A stretch of 34,124 nucleotides of DNA, from contig NZ_QWLB01000034.1 in the NCBI RefSeq assembly GCF_003574355.1, positions 1 to 34,124 of the forward strand. The letters are read 5' to 3'. The stretch comes from Meiothermus granaticius NBRC 107808. GTDB taxonomy: Bacteria; Deinococcota; Deinococci; Deinococcales; Thermaceae. Below the pieces are notes generated by a model. It did no database searches. It was given only the letters and a program-made list of their open reading frames with translations, and was not told the origin of the DNA. Positions within the stretch are counted from its first letter, which is position 1, and every line of letters starts with the position of its first letter. This document shows, piece after piece, positions 14,669 through 22,393 of the stretch. Made by a program: the position numbers and the translations under genes.

Positions 14669-15577
14669 TTACCTTGAAAGGATGGCCGGAAAGTGCAGAC
14701 AGACCTCTATCCCAGCCAGGAGCAGTCCACCCAGCCTACCTGCTGTGATGACCCGGGTGAAGCCCTGCCGCAGGTCGGAAGGCGAAGGGAAGGGGGCGGA
14801 GGGGTTCAGGAGGTAAACCCCCGGCTTGCCCAGGCGCACCCCCAGGCCCAGGGCCAGCGCGGCCATGGGCCAGCCCGAGTTGGGTGAGGGGGTTTTGTGG
14901 GCCTCTGCCCATAGCTGTCCCAGCGTAAAAACCGGCGCAACCCCCCAGATCAGGAGGGCGGTCAGGCGGGCCGGGAGCAGGTTCAGGAGGTCATCGGCCC
15001 GGGCTGCCCACTTGCCGGCCCACTCCCACTCACCCCGGTAGCCCCACATGGCATCGGCGGTGTTGGCAAAGCGGTAGAGCGCAGCGCCTGGCAGCCCCAG
15101 CAGCAGGTACCAAAAAAGCGGGGCGATCACCGAGTCGGACAGGTTTTCCGAGATGGACTCGAGCAGGCTCTCCCGCACCTCGCCTGCGCTGAGCGAGCCG
15201 GTGTCGCGGCTGACCAGGAAGCCCAGCCGGGATCGGCCTGCCTCGAGGCTCTCCTGAAGGGCCCCTTCCACCGCCCGAGCCTCCGACAGCAGCATTCGGA
15301 AGGCAAACAGCGGCTTGAGCAGGAGGGCGGTCAGCGGCAGCTCGAGCCACCAGGGAAGCCCCCCCAGCAGCCGGGCCAGGAGGGCATAAACCCCGGTGAA
15401 GAGCAAAGCCCCCAGCCCCCAGGCCAGCACCCCTGCCCAGAAAGCCCGCGCAGGGGATAGCTCTGCCAGACCGCGCCCGGCCCAGCCCAGGTAGCGGCCC
15501 ATCCAGACCACCGGGTGCAGCCGGGCTGGGGGCTCGCCCAGGTTCCAGTCGAGCAGCAGGGCCAGCAGTATGCTCAC
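14669..15577 (-). CDS. cbiB: Adenosylcobinamide-phosphate synthase (CbiB)
   Basis: 302 residues, strongly hydrophobic, with several membrane segments. Typical motifs are LLLDWNLGEPPARLHPVVWM at the start, LVSRDTGSLSAGEVRES and LESISENLSDSVIAPLFWYL, and ANTADAMWGYRG. The enzyme joins the aminopropanol arm to adenosylcobyric acid at the membrane (named CobD in Pseudomonas). The start is GTG 15577, which overlaps the TGA of the cbiA fragment as GTGA. It ends 9 nt before the decarboxylase gene. Confidence 0.93.
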   Translation of the reverse strand: MSILLALLLDWNLGEPPARLHPVVWMGRYLGWAGRGLAELSPARAFWAGVLAWGLGALLFTGVYALLARLLGGLPWWLELPLTALLLKPLFAFRMLLSEARAVEGALQESLEAGRSRLGFLVSRDTGSLSAGEVRESLLESISENLSDSVIAPLFWYLLLGLPGAALYRFANTADAMWGYRGEWEWAGKWAARADDLLNLLPARLTALLIWGVAPVFTLGQLWAEAHKTPSPNSGWPMAALALGLGVRLGKPGVYLLNPSAPFPSPSDLRQGFTRVITAGRLGGLLLAGIEVCLHFPAILSR

Positions 15578-15834
15578 GCCAGGGCCTCCTGGACGAAGCG
15601 CTGGGCCAGCCGGGGCTGACTGGGGAAGTAGAGGTGCACGTAGCTGGCCAGCACCCGACCCGCAGCGTAGCCCTCGAGGCCCTCCCCCTCCACCAAGCGC
15701 CAGGCCGCCGGGGGCAGCGCCTCCCGGGCGCTGTAGTGAAACTCATGTCCCTTGGCCCGCCAGCCCCGCTTGGCCAGGGGCGAGGCGGCCAGGCCCCCCA
15801 CCTCGTGGTAGTCCAAGACCAGTTGGTTTAGCAT
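15574..15834 (-). pseudogene. cbiA: Cobyrinic acid a,c-diamide synthase (CbiA), C-terminal fragment
   Basis: 86 codons read LVLDYHEVGGLAASPLAKRG, then GHEFHYSAREALP and GRVLASYVHLYFPSQPRLAQ. This is the end of the CbiA glutamine amidotransferase domain (GHEFHYS and ASYxHLxF are diagnostic). A full CbiA has about 450 residues, so the ATPase half and the catalytic Cys are missing. The break lies just upstream, where an IS605-type right end and later the IS4 element are found. The fragment may still be translated because its stop is coupled to cbiB. A cbiA elsewhere would be needed for the pathway. Confidence 0.85.
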
Positions 15835-15866
15835 CTACGCCGGCCCTTTTGGGCTGGTTTCGCTTA

Positions 15867-17093
15867 CAATAGTCCGGAAGGTTTCAAGCGGCCTTGACCC
15901 CGAGATTTAGGAGTTTCTGAAGGCGCTGGTGGTATTTATTGCAGGTAGGGATTTGGGGCAAGATGGATAATATTCGGCTGGCGAAGAGTTGGTTGTAGAC
16001 GCGACGCTTGGCATTTTTGATACTGAAAGTAAACGTATCGGGGGTTCCTTGATGAGCGTTGAGTTGTTGTGACGGGAATGGCAGTCTTCGAGACCGAGGT
16101 GCTGCTTGGTGTCTCGAAAAAGAAACTCCATCTGGAAACGGGCGGCATATACTTGCAGGATGTGCCGGGGGTCTTGGGTCAGGTCGGTGCTAAAGAAGAG
16201 CTGGTGCCTGGGGGGTTTGTTGGGTTGGTGGGTGAGGATGGCGATGACCCGCAGTTTGGTTTTGAGTTTTGGGCAATGGACGATGGTGGTGTAGAGATAG
16301 GTGGTTGGCCCCTCTACTGGCGAAGCGGATGCTTGCGGTGATTCTTGTGGCGTCGGCTCTACTGTTTTCCAGCGTTCCCAGTGCTGGTAGTCCACCTTGC
16401 CGTCGTAGAGTCTGGGACGACCTGGGCCAGAGGATGGGGGCCGGTGAAGGGGTATCGGAGATCCGCATCACAGCGTAGCTTGCCTACCAAATGCTGGCCT
16501 TGTTGGCGTACCGCCGCAACAAAGTCTTGCTTGGCGTAATACCCATCCCCCACCACGTACTGGATGCGCTGCCGCAGGTGGGGGGATAAGCCACCCAGCA
16601 CCTCGTGCAGATGCCCTGCGCACAGCTCGGTTCGACCGGCGGTTTGTGTCGCCTCCGTTGCCCGCATATGCAGCCCAAAGGCCTGACCCCAATCCAGGTC
16701 AATCAGGCTAATACACGAAACTTCCAATCTCCTCACCGCTTTGTTTTGCATACTATCCCAATACTTGCCTAGGTTGGGTGTTGCCTTTCCAGACTTCCGC
16801 ACGAAGCTGGTGTCTATGCCCAGCACCCACTGTCTTTCAGCCTTTGGCCTCCACGATTCCAGCACGCTCTGATTGATCCCGACAAAATCCACAAATAGTT
16901 CACCCGTCCCGGTATCGCCAGCCACAGCCCTACCAGCATCACCAGGTACTGAGCTTGGGTCTTGCGCATGCCTACTTCCTTCGAAATCGCCTCAAATTGT
17001 TGCACAATGTTCATGGGTCGTCCTTTCAGGCTACGGTTTGCACTTTCACCTTATTGGAGACCCCTCTTTTTGCAAAAACCTTCCGAACTATTG
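15867..17093 (-). mobile_element. IS4-family insertion sequence, complete ends with target duplication
   Basis: The element is 1227 bp. The ends CAATAGTCCGGAAGGTTT (15867-15884) and AAACCTTCCGAACTATTG (17076-17093) are inverted with one mismatch. The flanking GCTTA at 15862-15866 and 17094-17098 is a 5-bp target duplication. The insertion is therefore clean, between the cbiA fragment and the tnpB remnant. Transcription of its transposase runs toward the cobalamin genes. Confidence 0.85.
15884..17014 (-). pseudogene. IS4-family transposase with at least three frameshifts
   Basis: From ATG 17014 (MNIVQQFEAISKEVGMRKTQ) to TGA 15884. Frame 1 gives way near 16890 to a frame with WVLGIDTSFVRKSGK and IQYVVGDGYYAKQDF (DDE acidic sites). 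Near 16400 another frame takes over with RLYDGKVDYQHWERW and YAARFQMEFLFRDTKQH, which matches the IS4 signature Y-(2)-R-(3)-E-(6)-K exactly. Near 16070 a last shift leads to QLNAHQGTPDTFTFS and the end LQKLLNLGVKAA. With three breaks the protein should be dead unless sequencing errors are involved. Confidence 0.75.
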
Positions 17094-17098
17094 GCTTA

Positions 17099-17815
17099 CC
17101 CAGCTCAGGGGTGTGCCATGCACCCCGCTTCGTGGAGCCTGAAGAACCACAGGGCAGGCCAGCCCCAACCACGTACCGATATCTCTAGCCGCGTTGTGGT
17201 TGGGGTGGCCCTGATAACCACATCTCTCGCTGAAGCAGGGCCAGCAGTCGCGGTTCTGGTCGGCCTGGGACTTTGTAGCCTTGTGCTGGTTGGTGTTACG
17301 GAGGCCCATGAGGTCTTCCATCCGTATCCCGCTGTTGTGTTTCTTTGCAAAGGCCACCGGCGTCTTGCTGAGGATGTGGACGATGCGCCGGACAATACGC
17401 TGCTCTCTTTGCTCCAGGCGTTTGAGGGTTCTGTGCCTGCCCGCCTTTTGCAACCTGCGCCGCCTGGCAGCGTAGCGGCGGCGGATATGCCTGACCCAGC
17501 CGAAGCACAGAATAGGTGTTGCCCACCTTGTGCGGCGTCCAGTTCTGGTTGTTGGTTTCCAGTGGCAGACGCTTGAACGCTTTGACCTTCCTGGACTGGT
17601 TGACATTGCGGATGGTCTGGTTGATCCAGGCCGAGCTGAGTTCCACCTGGTGTACGGGTCCAAGAGGGGATCGTCCAGGTTCTTGAAGCTGGCCGTGGTC
17701 AGGCGCTTCGGCTCTGTCCTGGGCATAAGCAGGATGCGGTTGGCGAGGGCGGTGTTGACCACCTGCAACCTCGACCACTTTCAGGGCCAGAAGGCAGCTT
17801 GAGGGTCAGGGTTTG
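17099..17815 (-). pseudogene. tnpB: IS200/IS605-type TnpB (RNA-guided nuclease), decayed
   Basis: Pieces in different minus frames fit TnpB: LQVVNTALANRILLMPRTEP, then SAWINQTIRNVNQSRKVKAF and LPLETNNQNWTPHKVGNTYS, then RLEQREQRIVRRIVHILSKT, GIRMEDLMGLRN (RuvC-II Glu) and CGYQGHPNHNAARDIGTWLG (zinc finger and final Asp region). The part with the first RuvC aspartate is deleted and frames are broken, so it is inactive. The gene originally ended toward cbiA. A hairpin, ACCGCT-GA-AGCGGT, at 17910-17923 may belong to its left end. Confidence 0.7.
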
Positions 17816-17909
17816 GGAGGGCGCGTTCTGATTCTGGCATATCCTGCGAACCCCTGCGAGGGGTTTCGGCTTCCCGGCGGCGCATCCGCGTCGCGTTCGG
17901 GTTCATCCT

Positions 17910-17923
17910 ACCGCTGAAGCGGT
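17910..17923. repeat. Perfect hairpin, likely IS605-type left-end structure
   Basis: ACCGCT (17910-17915), GA, AGCGGT (17918-17923). It lies about 100 bp upstream of the decayed tnpB in the orientation expected for an IS200/IS605 left end, where TnpA would recognise such hairpins. The stretch 17816-17909 between them shows no gene. Confidence 0.4.
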
Positions 17924-17942
17924 GAGCTGTTTGCGAACATTT

Positions 17943-17957
17943 CTATAATGATTATCA
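17943..17957 (+). promoter_or_regulatory. Fur-box-like operator overlapping a TATAAT box
   Basis: CTATAATGATTATCA matches the 7-1-7 Fur consensus TGATAATNATTATCA at all but the first two bases; the right half is perfect. TATAAT (17944-17949) lies within it and is an ideal -10, although no good -35 is seen 17 bp upstream. The site is about 107-121 bp before the first gene of the iron operon, so iron-dependent repression is likely. A different metal regulator using a similar site cannot be excluded. Confidence 0.65.
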
Positions 17958-17989
17958 CTTCCAATACTACAAAAATCCGAGCGGAATAC

Positions 17990-18019
17990 TTGACTTTAAG
18001 GAGCCGTGCTGCATAGACT
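17990..18019 (+). promoter_or_regulatory. Candidate second promoter of the iron operon
   Basis: TTGACT (17990-17995), 18 bp, TAGACT (18014-18019). Transcription would start near 18026, about 38 nt before the ATG at 18064, which has GGAGG five bases upstream. The Fur-like site would then lie upstream of the -35. Which of the two promoters is used cannot be told from sequence. Confidence 0.4.
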
Positions 18020-18063
18020 CGGGAGAGTTTTCACCTGGGGCTTCCCGGGTTATGGAGGCAGCG

Positions 18064-19092
18064 ATGAGGCTATGGCTTGTACTGATTGTGATCGCTCTGG
18101 GCGCTGCCCAGGCCCAGGGCGTGGAGACGGTCAAGAGCTATTTACTCGAGCGCCTCGCGGCGCAGAAGAGCGCCACGAGCGAGCTGGCGGCGGCGGCGGG
18201 CCGCTACTTTGAGGCAGCCAGGAAAGCCGGTTTCGACTACCGCAAGTTGACCCAGGCTCCCGTTGCTGAGGCTGTGCGGGCTTCCCTCAAGGAGGCACGC
18301 GCCGCCTGGATTAGGGCCAGCCCCCTCTACGAGAGCGTGGAGGGGATCGTGGCGGGGGTGGAACTGCTTGCCGGCTTTGACCTGAACATAGACGCCGGGG
18401 CTTCCCAGGCCGAGGGTGGGGACGCGGTGGTGAGCTTCGACCTCGAGCTGCCAGATGGGAGGGTGCTGAAGAAGCCGGGCAACGCTTTCGGATTGGTGGA
18501 GGGGAGCCTGTGGAGCACGGGAAAGGCCTTCTCCTCGGGCGTGGCCTTCGATGTTGATGGCGACGGCAAGCTGGGCTTTGGTGACTGGCTGCCCGATGCT
18601 CTCGTCCTCAAGGCGGCGGCTGAGAAGCTCGACCGGCTCACCGCCGAGCTCATTGCTACGGCGAAGACCTGGAAACCCACCGCCCAGGATGTCTTCGGAG
18701 CGCTGACCGCCAACGTACCCACCGCCGCGCCGGTGTTCCTGGAGCGCTGGAAGACCAGCCGCTTCGTGCTGGGCGACAAGGCCACCCGCCGCGACTTCAA
18801 TGTGATCTCCTCCCTGAGCGACCTGGTGGACAACATCACCAGTTGGCAGCGGCTTTACGAAGGGGTGTCTCCTCAGGTTCGGGCGAAAGATGCTGCCCTG
18901 AACGCGCAGATCCTCGAGGGGCTTCGTAACCTCAAGGCCTGGACCCAGCGCCTGCTGGAGCAGGAGAAGATCCGCCGCTTCACCCCCGAGCAGGCCGAAA
19001 TCCTCATTAAAGAAGGCGACGACCGGGCTACCGCCATCACCGGCAAGATCGTGCAGGCCGCGGCCCTTTTAGGCATCAGGGTAGAACAGTGA
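18064..19092 (+). CDS. Imelysin / EfeO-like exported protein, first gene of the iron operon
   Basis: 342 residues from ATG 18064 (GGAGG with 5-nt spacing). A signal peptide (MRLWLVLIVIALGAAQAQG) leads to an all-helical protein resembling the imelysin (M75) fold of EfeO iron-binding proteins: long amphipathic helices, RAAWIRASPLYESVEGIVAG, and an ending with DRATAITGKIVQAAALLG. The usual G-x-H-x-x-E iron motif is missing, and I see no histidine anywhere in the protein. FDVDGDGKLGFGDWLPD (near residue 165) is an EF-hand/dockerin-like loop (DxDxDG...D). It overlaps the FTR1 gene by GTGA, as expected of an EfeO-EfeU pair. It may bind iron through carboxylates or act as a calcium-set structural partner. 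Confidence 0.75.
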   Translation: MRLWLVLIVIALGAAQAQGVETVKSYLLERLAAQKSATSELAAAAGRYFEAARKAGFDYRKLTQAPVAEAVRASLKEARAAWIRASPLYESVEGIVAGVELLAGFDLNIDAGASQAEGGDAVVSFDLELPDGRVLKKPGNAFGLVEGSLWSTGKAFSSGVAFDVDGDGKLGFGDWLPDALVLKAAAEKLDRLTAELIATAKTWKPTAQDVFGALTANVPTAAPVFLERWKTSRFVLGDKATRRDFNVISSLSDLVDNITSWQRLYEGVSPQVRAKDAALNAQILEGLRNLKAWTQRLLEQEKIRRFTPEQAEILIKEGDDRATAITGKIVQAAALLGIRVEQ

Positions 19093-21371
19093 GAGGCTCA
19101 ACCCTTTTGATCCCGCTGCTGTGCGTCCTGGCTTCTTTGGTTCTGGCTCAGTCCCCGATGAAGCCACACCTGCAGCCCGGCGACACCGCTACTCCAGCCC
19201 AATCTGGGGAGGCCCTGCGTTCGGCGTTGGCCGAGGCCCAGCTCGAGCTGGCCTTTGACCCGCAGCAGGCGCAGCGGCTGCTGCAAAAGGCGGCGGTGGC
19301 GCTGGAGGAGCTGGAGCAGGCCGGGCTGGAGTTCGACGCCCAGGTCCTCATCCGCTTGCAGCACCTGATCCGCTCGGGCGACGAGGCAGCCTTCGCCCGG
19401 GAGCGCGCTGCGCTGTGGACCGGGGTGTTGCGGCAAAGTTATGCTCGCCTCGAGGCCGCCGTGCAGCAGGGAAATGCCCTCGAGGCGGTGCGCTGGCTCG
19501 AGCTACGCGAGTACCGCAGCGCCACCCGCTTCGACCCCCCTGACGCCGACGCCACCGAGGCCCTGCGGGGCCTGGCCGAGGGCCGGATTCCGCCTTCCGA
19601 GGCGCTCACGGCGGTGCGCGCCGACCTCCTGGATGGCTACCAGTCGCGCCTGAACGAGGCCCTGAGGGGTCTCGAGGTAGCCCAGCAGGCGGGCTGGCGG
19701 GTGCGCGGGGCCGAGGCGCGGGCCCTGGGTCAGGGCTACTTCGAGATCCTGGCTCCGGCCTACAGAAGCCAGCGAGGGGAAGCTGCTTTGCAAAGGGCCA
19801 GGGCGCTCCTGGCTACGGGCAGTTCCCAGCAGATTCGCAGCGCCCTGGAGGGCTTCCGTGCGGCCCCCCTCTCTCTGCGCGAGCGGGCCAGACGGGTTGG
19901 CCAGGTTCTGCGTTTTGTGTCGCTGGTTCCCGTCGAGTACGCGCGGGGGGTGAGCGGGGAGGAGGGCCAAGTCAGCGTCACCAAAGACCTCGAGATCACC
20001 GAGGCCCTCACCTTCCTCAAGAGCGCGGCCTCGGCCTGGAGCGACCTGGAGCCCCTTCTGGCCGACCACCCCGACCTCCCCGTTATTCGCCAGGCCTTCA
20101 CTGCGCTGGAGAAAGGTCTGCGGGCAGCCAGCCGGAAAAGCGATCCACCTACGGCGCACTGGGTTAGCGAGCAGAGTCAGGCGCTTTTAAAGCGGCTCGA
20201 TGCCACCCTCCCCGCTGGGTGGCGGCGGGCCGACCCGGCGGGCGACCTCGAGGTTATCCGCTCACAGCTGCGCTCGGCCCAGAACGCGGTGGCCGCGGGC
20301 CGCTACGACCTGGCCGAGCTGGCCCGCATGGACGCCTACGCTTTGCTGGAGAGCGGCCCCGAGGCCAGACTGCGGGTGTTCAACCCCCAGCTGGCCCTCG
20401 AGCTCGAGGGGCTGTTCTGGTACGGGCAGGAACCCAAGGGCCTCGCCCGCCTGATCCGTGAGCGGGCCGACGTCGCGCAGGTGGCCCAGACCCGCCAGAT
20501 CCTCGAGGCCAGGCTGCGCGAGGCCAACCAGGTACTCGGGCGCGAGGCTTCACCCGCTGCCATCGGCCTCAATGCCGCCATCATCGTTTTCCGCGAGGGC
20601 CTGGAGGCGGTGCTCATCATCGCTGCCCTCCTGGCCTCCTTCCGCCGCCCTGAGAACCTCCACCTGCGCCGTCCGGTGTGGCTGGGGGTAGGGCTGGCCT
20701 TCCTGGCAAGCGCGCTGACGTGGGTGTTGATGTGGGGGGCCATCCAGCAGTTCGCCCGCTACGGCGAGCGCGTGGAGGCGGTGGTCTCGCTCATTGCCAT
20801 CGGCGTGCTGCTCCTGATCATGAACTGGTTCTATCACAAAATCTACTGGACCGACCGCCTGGCGGACTTCCACCAGCAAAAACAGCAAGCCCTGCGGCGC
20901 ACGGGCCTGGCCGCCGGGCTGGGGTTGGTGGCGGTGGGCTTCGAGAGCATCTACCGCGAGGGTTTCGAGACCGTGCTCTTCCTGCAGTCGCTGGTGTTGC
21001 AGGGAGGCGTCCTGGACGTGCTGTGGGGCACCCTGGCCGGAGGAGTGGTCGTGGTGGGGCTGGGCCTGGTGGTCTTCCAGCTCCAGCTCAGGCTGCCGCA
21101 GAAAAAGATGCTGATCTTCACCGGCTTGCTGGTGCTCTTCGTGTTGACGGTGATGGTGGGTCAGACTGTCCACGTCATGCAGGTGGTGGGCTGGTTGAGC
21201 GTGACGCCTACCGGCTGGGGCCTGCCGTACTGGTTGGGAACCTGGCTAGGGGTCTACCCCACGCTCGAAGGGCTGTTGCTGCAAGTACTAACCCCAACCG
21301 TTGTCGTGGGCAGCTACTTTGCTGCCGAAAGCCTCAAGCGCCGCAGATTGCAACCGCACATCGCACCATGA
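19089..21371 (+). CDS. FTR1-family iron permease with large N-terminal exported domain (EfeU-like)
   Basis: 760 residues from GTG 19089. A signal peptide (LLIPLLCVLASLVLAQ) and an Ala/Leu/Arg-rich helical domain of about 470 residues precede a seven-helix FTR1 domain. The two iron motifs of FTR1 are present: FREGLEAVLI near residue 502 and YREGFETVLF near residue 622. EfeU and yeast Ftr1 have only the membrane part (about 280-400 residues), so the front half is an added periplasmic module, perhaps replacing separate partner proteins such as the cytochrome/peroxidase part. Overlaps on both sides (GTGA, ATGA) fix it in the operon. Confidence 0.88.
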   Translation: MRGSTLLIPLLCVLASLVLAQSPMKPHLQPGDTATPAQSGEALRSALAEAQLELAFDPQQAQRLLQKAAVALEELEQAGLEFDAQVLIRLQHLIRSGDEAAFARERAALWTGVLRQSYARLEAAVQQGNALEAVRWLELREYRSATRFDPPDADATEALRGLAEGRIPPSEALTAVRADLLDGYQSRLNEALRGLEVAQQAGWRVRGAEARALGQGYFEILAPAYRSQRGEAALQRARALLATGSSQQIRSALEGFRAAPLSLRERARRVGQVLRFVSLVPVEYARGVSGEEGQVSVTKDLEITEALTFLKSAASAWSDLEPLLADHPDLPVIRQAFTALEKGLRAASRKSDPPTAHWVSEQSQALLKRLDATLPAGWRRADPAGDLEVIRSQLRSAQNAVAAGRYDLAELARMDAYALLESGPEARLRVFNPQLALELEGLFWYGQEPKGLARLIRERADVAQVAQTRQILEARLREANQVLGREASPAAIGLNAAIIVFREGLEAVLIIAALLASFRRPENLHLRRPVWLGVGLAFLASALTWVLMWGAIQQFARYGERVEAVVSLIAIGVLLLIMNWFYHKIYWTDRLADFHQQKQQALRRTGLAAGLGLVAVGFESIYREGFETVLFLQSLVLQGGVLDVLWGTLAGGVVVVGLGLVVFQLQLRLPQKKMLIFTGLLVLFVLTVMVGQTVHVMQVVGWLSVTPTGWGLPYWLGTWLGVYPTLEGLLLQVLTPTVVVGSYFAAESLKRRRLQPHIAP

Positions 21372-22384
21372 CCACGACTGCCGCCCTCCCCTCCCGCAGA
21401 GCCCGAATTGCCTGGCTGGCCTTTCCGCTCGGCCTGGGGCTGTTGCTGCTGGCCTTCTTGCTGTCGATTTCGGTTGGGGCCAAGGACATTCCGCTGCTCG
21501 AGGTCTGGCGGCTGGTCTTCCGGCCCGATGGCTCCACCGACAGCCTGATCGTGCAGACCCTGCGCCTGCCCCGGGCGGTGGCTGCCCTGGCGGTTGGGGC
21601 CTCTTTGGCGGTCTCGGGGGCTATGCTTCAGGGCATCACCCGCAACCCCCTGGCTGGGCCAGGGATCCTGGGGGTCAACGCCGGAGCAGCCCTGGGCATC
21701 CTGGTGGCGGTGGTCTTTCTGCCCGCCCTGCCGCCGCAGATTTTCGTGGCGGTGGCCTTCGTGGGCGGCTTGCTGGCGGCGGGCCTGGTCTATGCCATCG
21801 CCACTTCGGCAGGCCTGACCCCCGTGCGCCTGGCTCTGGCCGGGGTGGCGGTAGGGGCTCTGCTGGCTGCTTTATCCAACACCCTGCTCACCCTCTTCGA
21901 GGAGCGGGCCAGGGGAGCCATGTTTATCCTGGCGGGCAGCGTGGCCGGGCGCAGTTGGGAGGGCCTATTGCCCATCCTGCCCTGGGTCGCGGCCACCCTG
22001 ATCCTGGCCCTGCTCTCGGCCCAGCTCGTGAACCTCCTGGCTTTGGGCGAGGACGTGGCCAGGGGTCTGGGGGTTCGGGTGGGGTGGGTGCGCGCCTGGA
22101 CGACCGCCCTGGCGGTGCTGGCTGCCGCCACCGCGACCAGCATCGCCGGGCCCATCGGCTTCCTGGGACTTATGACCCCCCACCTCGCGCGGGGCCTGGT
22201 GGGAACCGACTACCGCCGGGTACTGCCGTTTTCGGCGGTGCTGGGGGCAGCCATCCTGCTCCTGGCCGACGTGGGTGCCCGGCTGGTGGATAAGCCCCTC
22301 GAGACCCCTGTGGGCATCCTGATCACCGCCATCGGGGCGCCCTTTTTCGTCTACCTGGCCCGGCGTACCGGGCAGGAGAAATGA
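21368..22384 (+). CDS. FecCD-family ABC permease (iron chelate import), first subunit
   Basis: 338 residues with about 9-10 membrane helices. Family motifs: LRLPRAVAALAVGASLAVSG, GITRNPLAGPGILGVNAGAA, LALAGVAVGALLAAL and IAGPIGFLGLMTPHLARGLV, the last being the loop that contacts the ATPase. ATG overlaps the FTR1 stop (ATGA); upstream extension of the frame lies inside FTR1. It should pair with the second FecCD permease at 27646 and the ATPase at 28657 to form a BtuCD-type importer in the inner membrane. Confidence 0.9.
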   Translation: MTTTAALPSRRARIAWLAFPLGLGLLLLAFLLSISVGAKDIPLLEVWRLVFRPDGSTDSLIVQTLRLPRAVAALAVGASLAVSGAMLQGITRNPLAGPGILGVNAGAALGILVAVVFLPALPPQIFVAVAFVGGLLAAGLVYAIATSAGLTPVRLALAGVAVGALLAALSNTLLTLFEERARGAMFILAGSVAGRSWEGLLPILPWVAATLILALLSAQLVNLLALGEDVARGLGVRVGWVRAWTTALAVLAAATATSIAGPIGFLGLMTPHLARGLVGTDYRRVLPFSAVLGAAILLLADVGARLVDKPLETPVGILITAIGAPFFVYLARRTGQEK

Positions 22385-22393
22385 GGAACAAGG

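Noticed and set aside
15835-15866. Cobalamin riboswitch upstream of the cobalamin operon
   Set aside because: No B12-box-like sequence is visible in the short space before the cbiA fragment, and the original upstream region has been replaced by IS elements.
17441-18000. tRNA or other structured RNA gene in the region before the iron operon
   Set aside because: The hairpins seen fit an IS605 end; no cloverleaf or conserved T-loop sequence was found.
20678-21367. Upstream extension of the first FecCD permease frame
   Set aside because: It lies inside the FTR1 gene in another frame and reads as Arg/Gly-rich shadow. The permease starts at the ATGA overlap at 21368.
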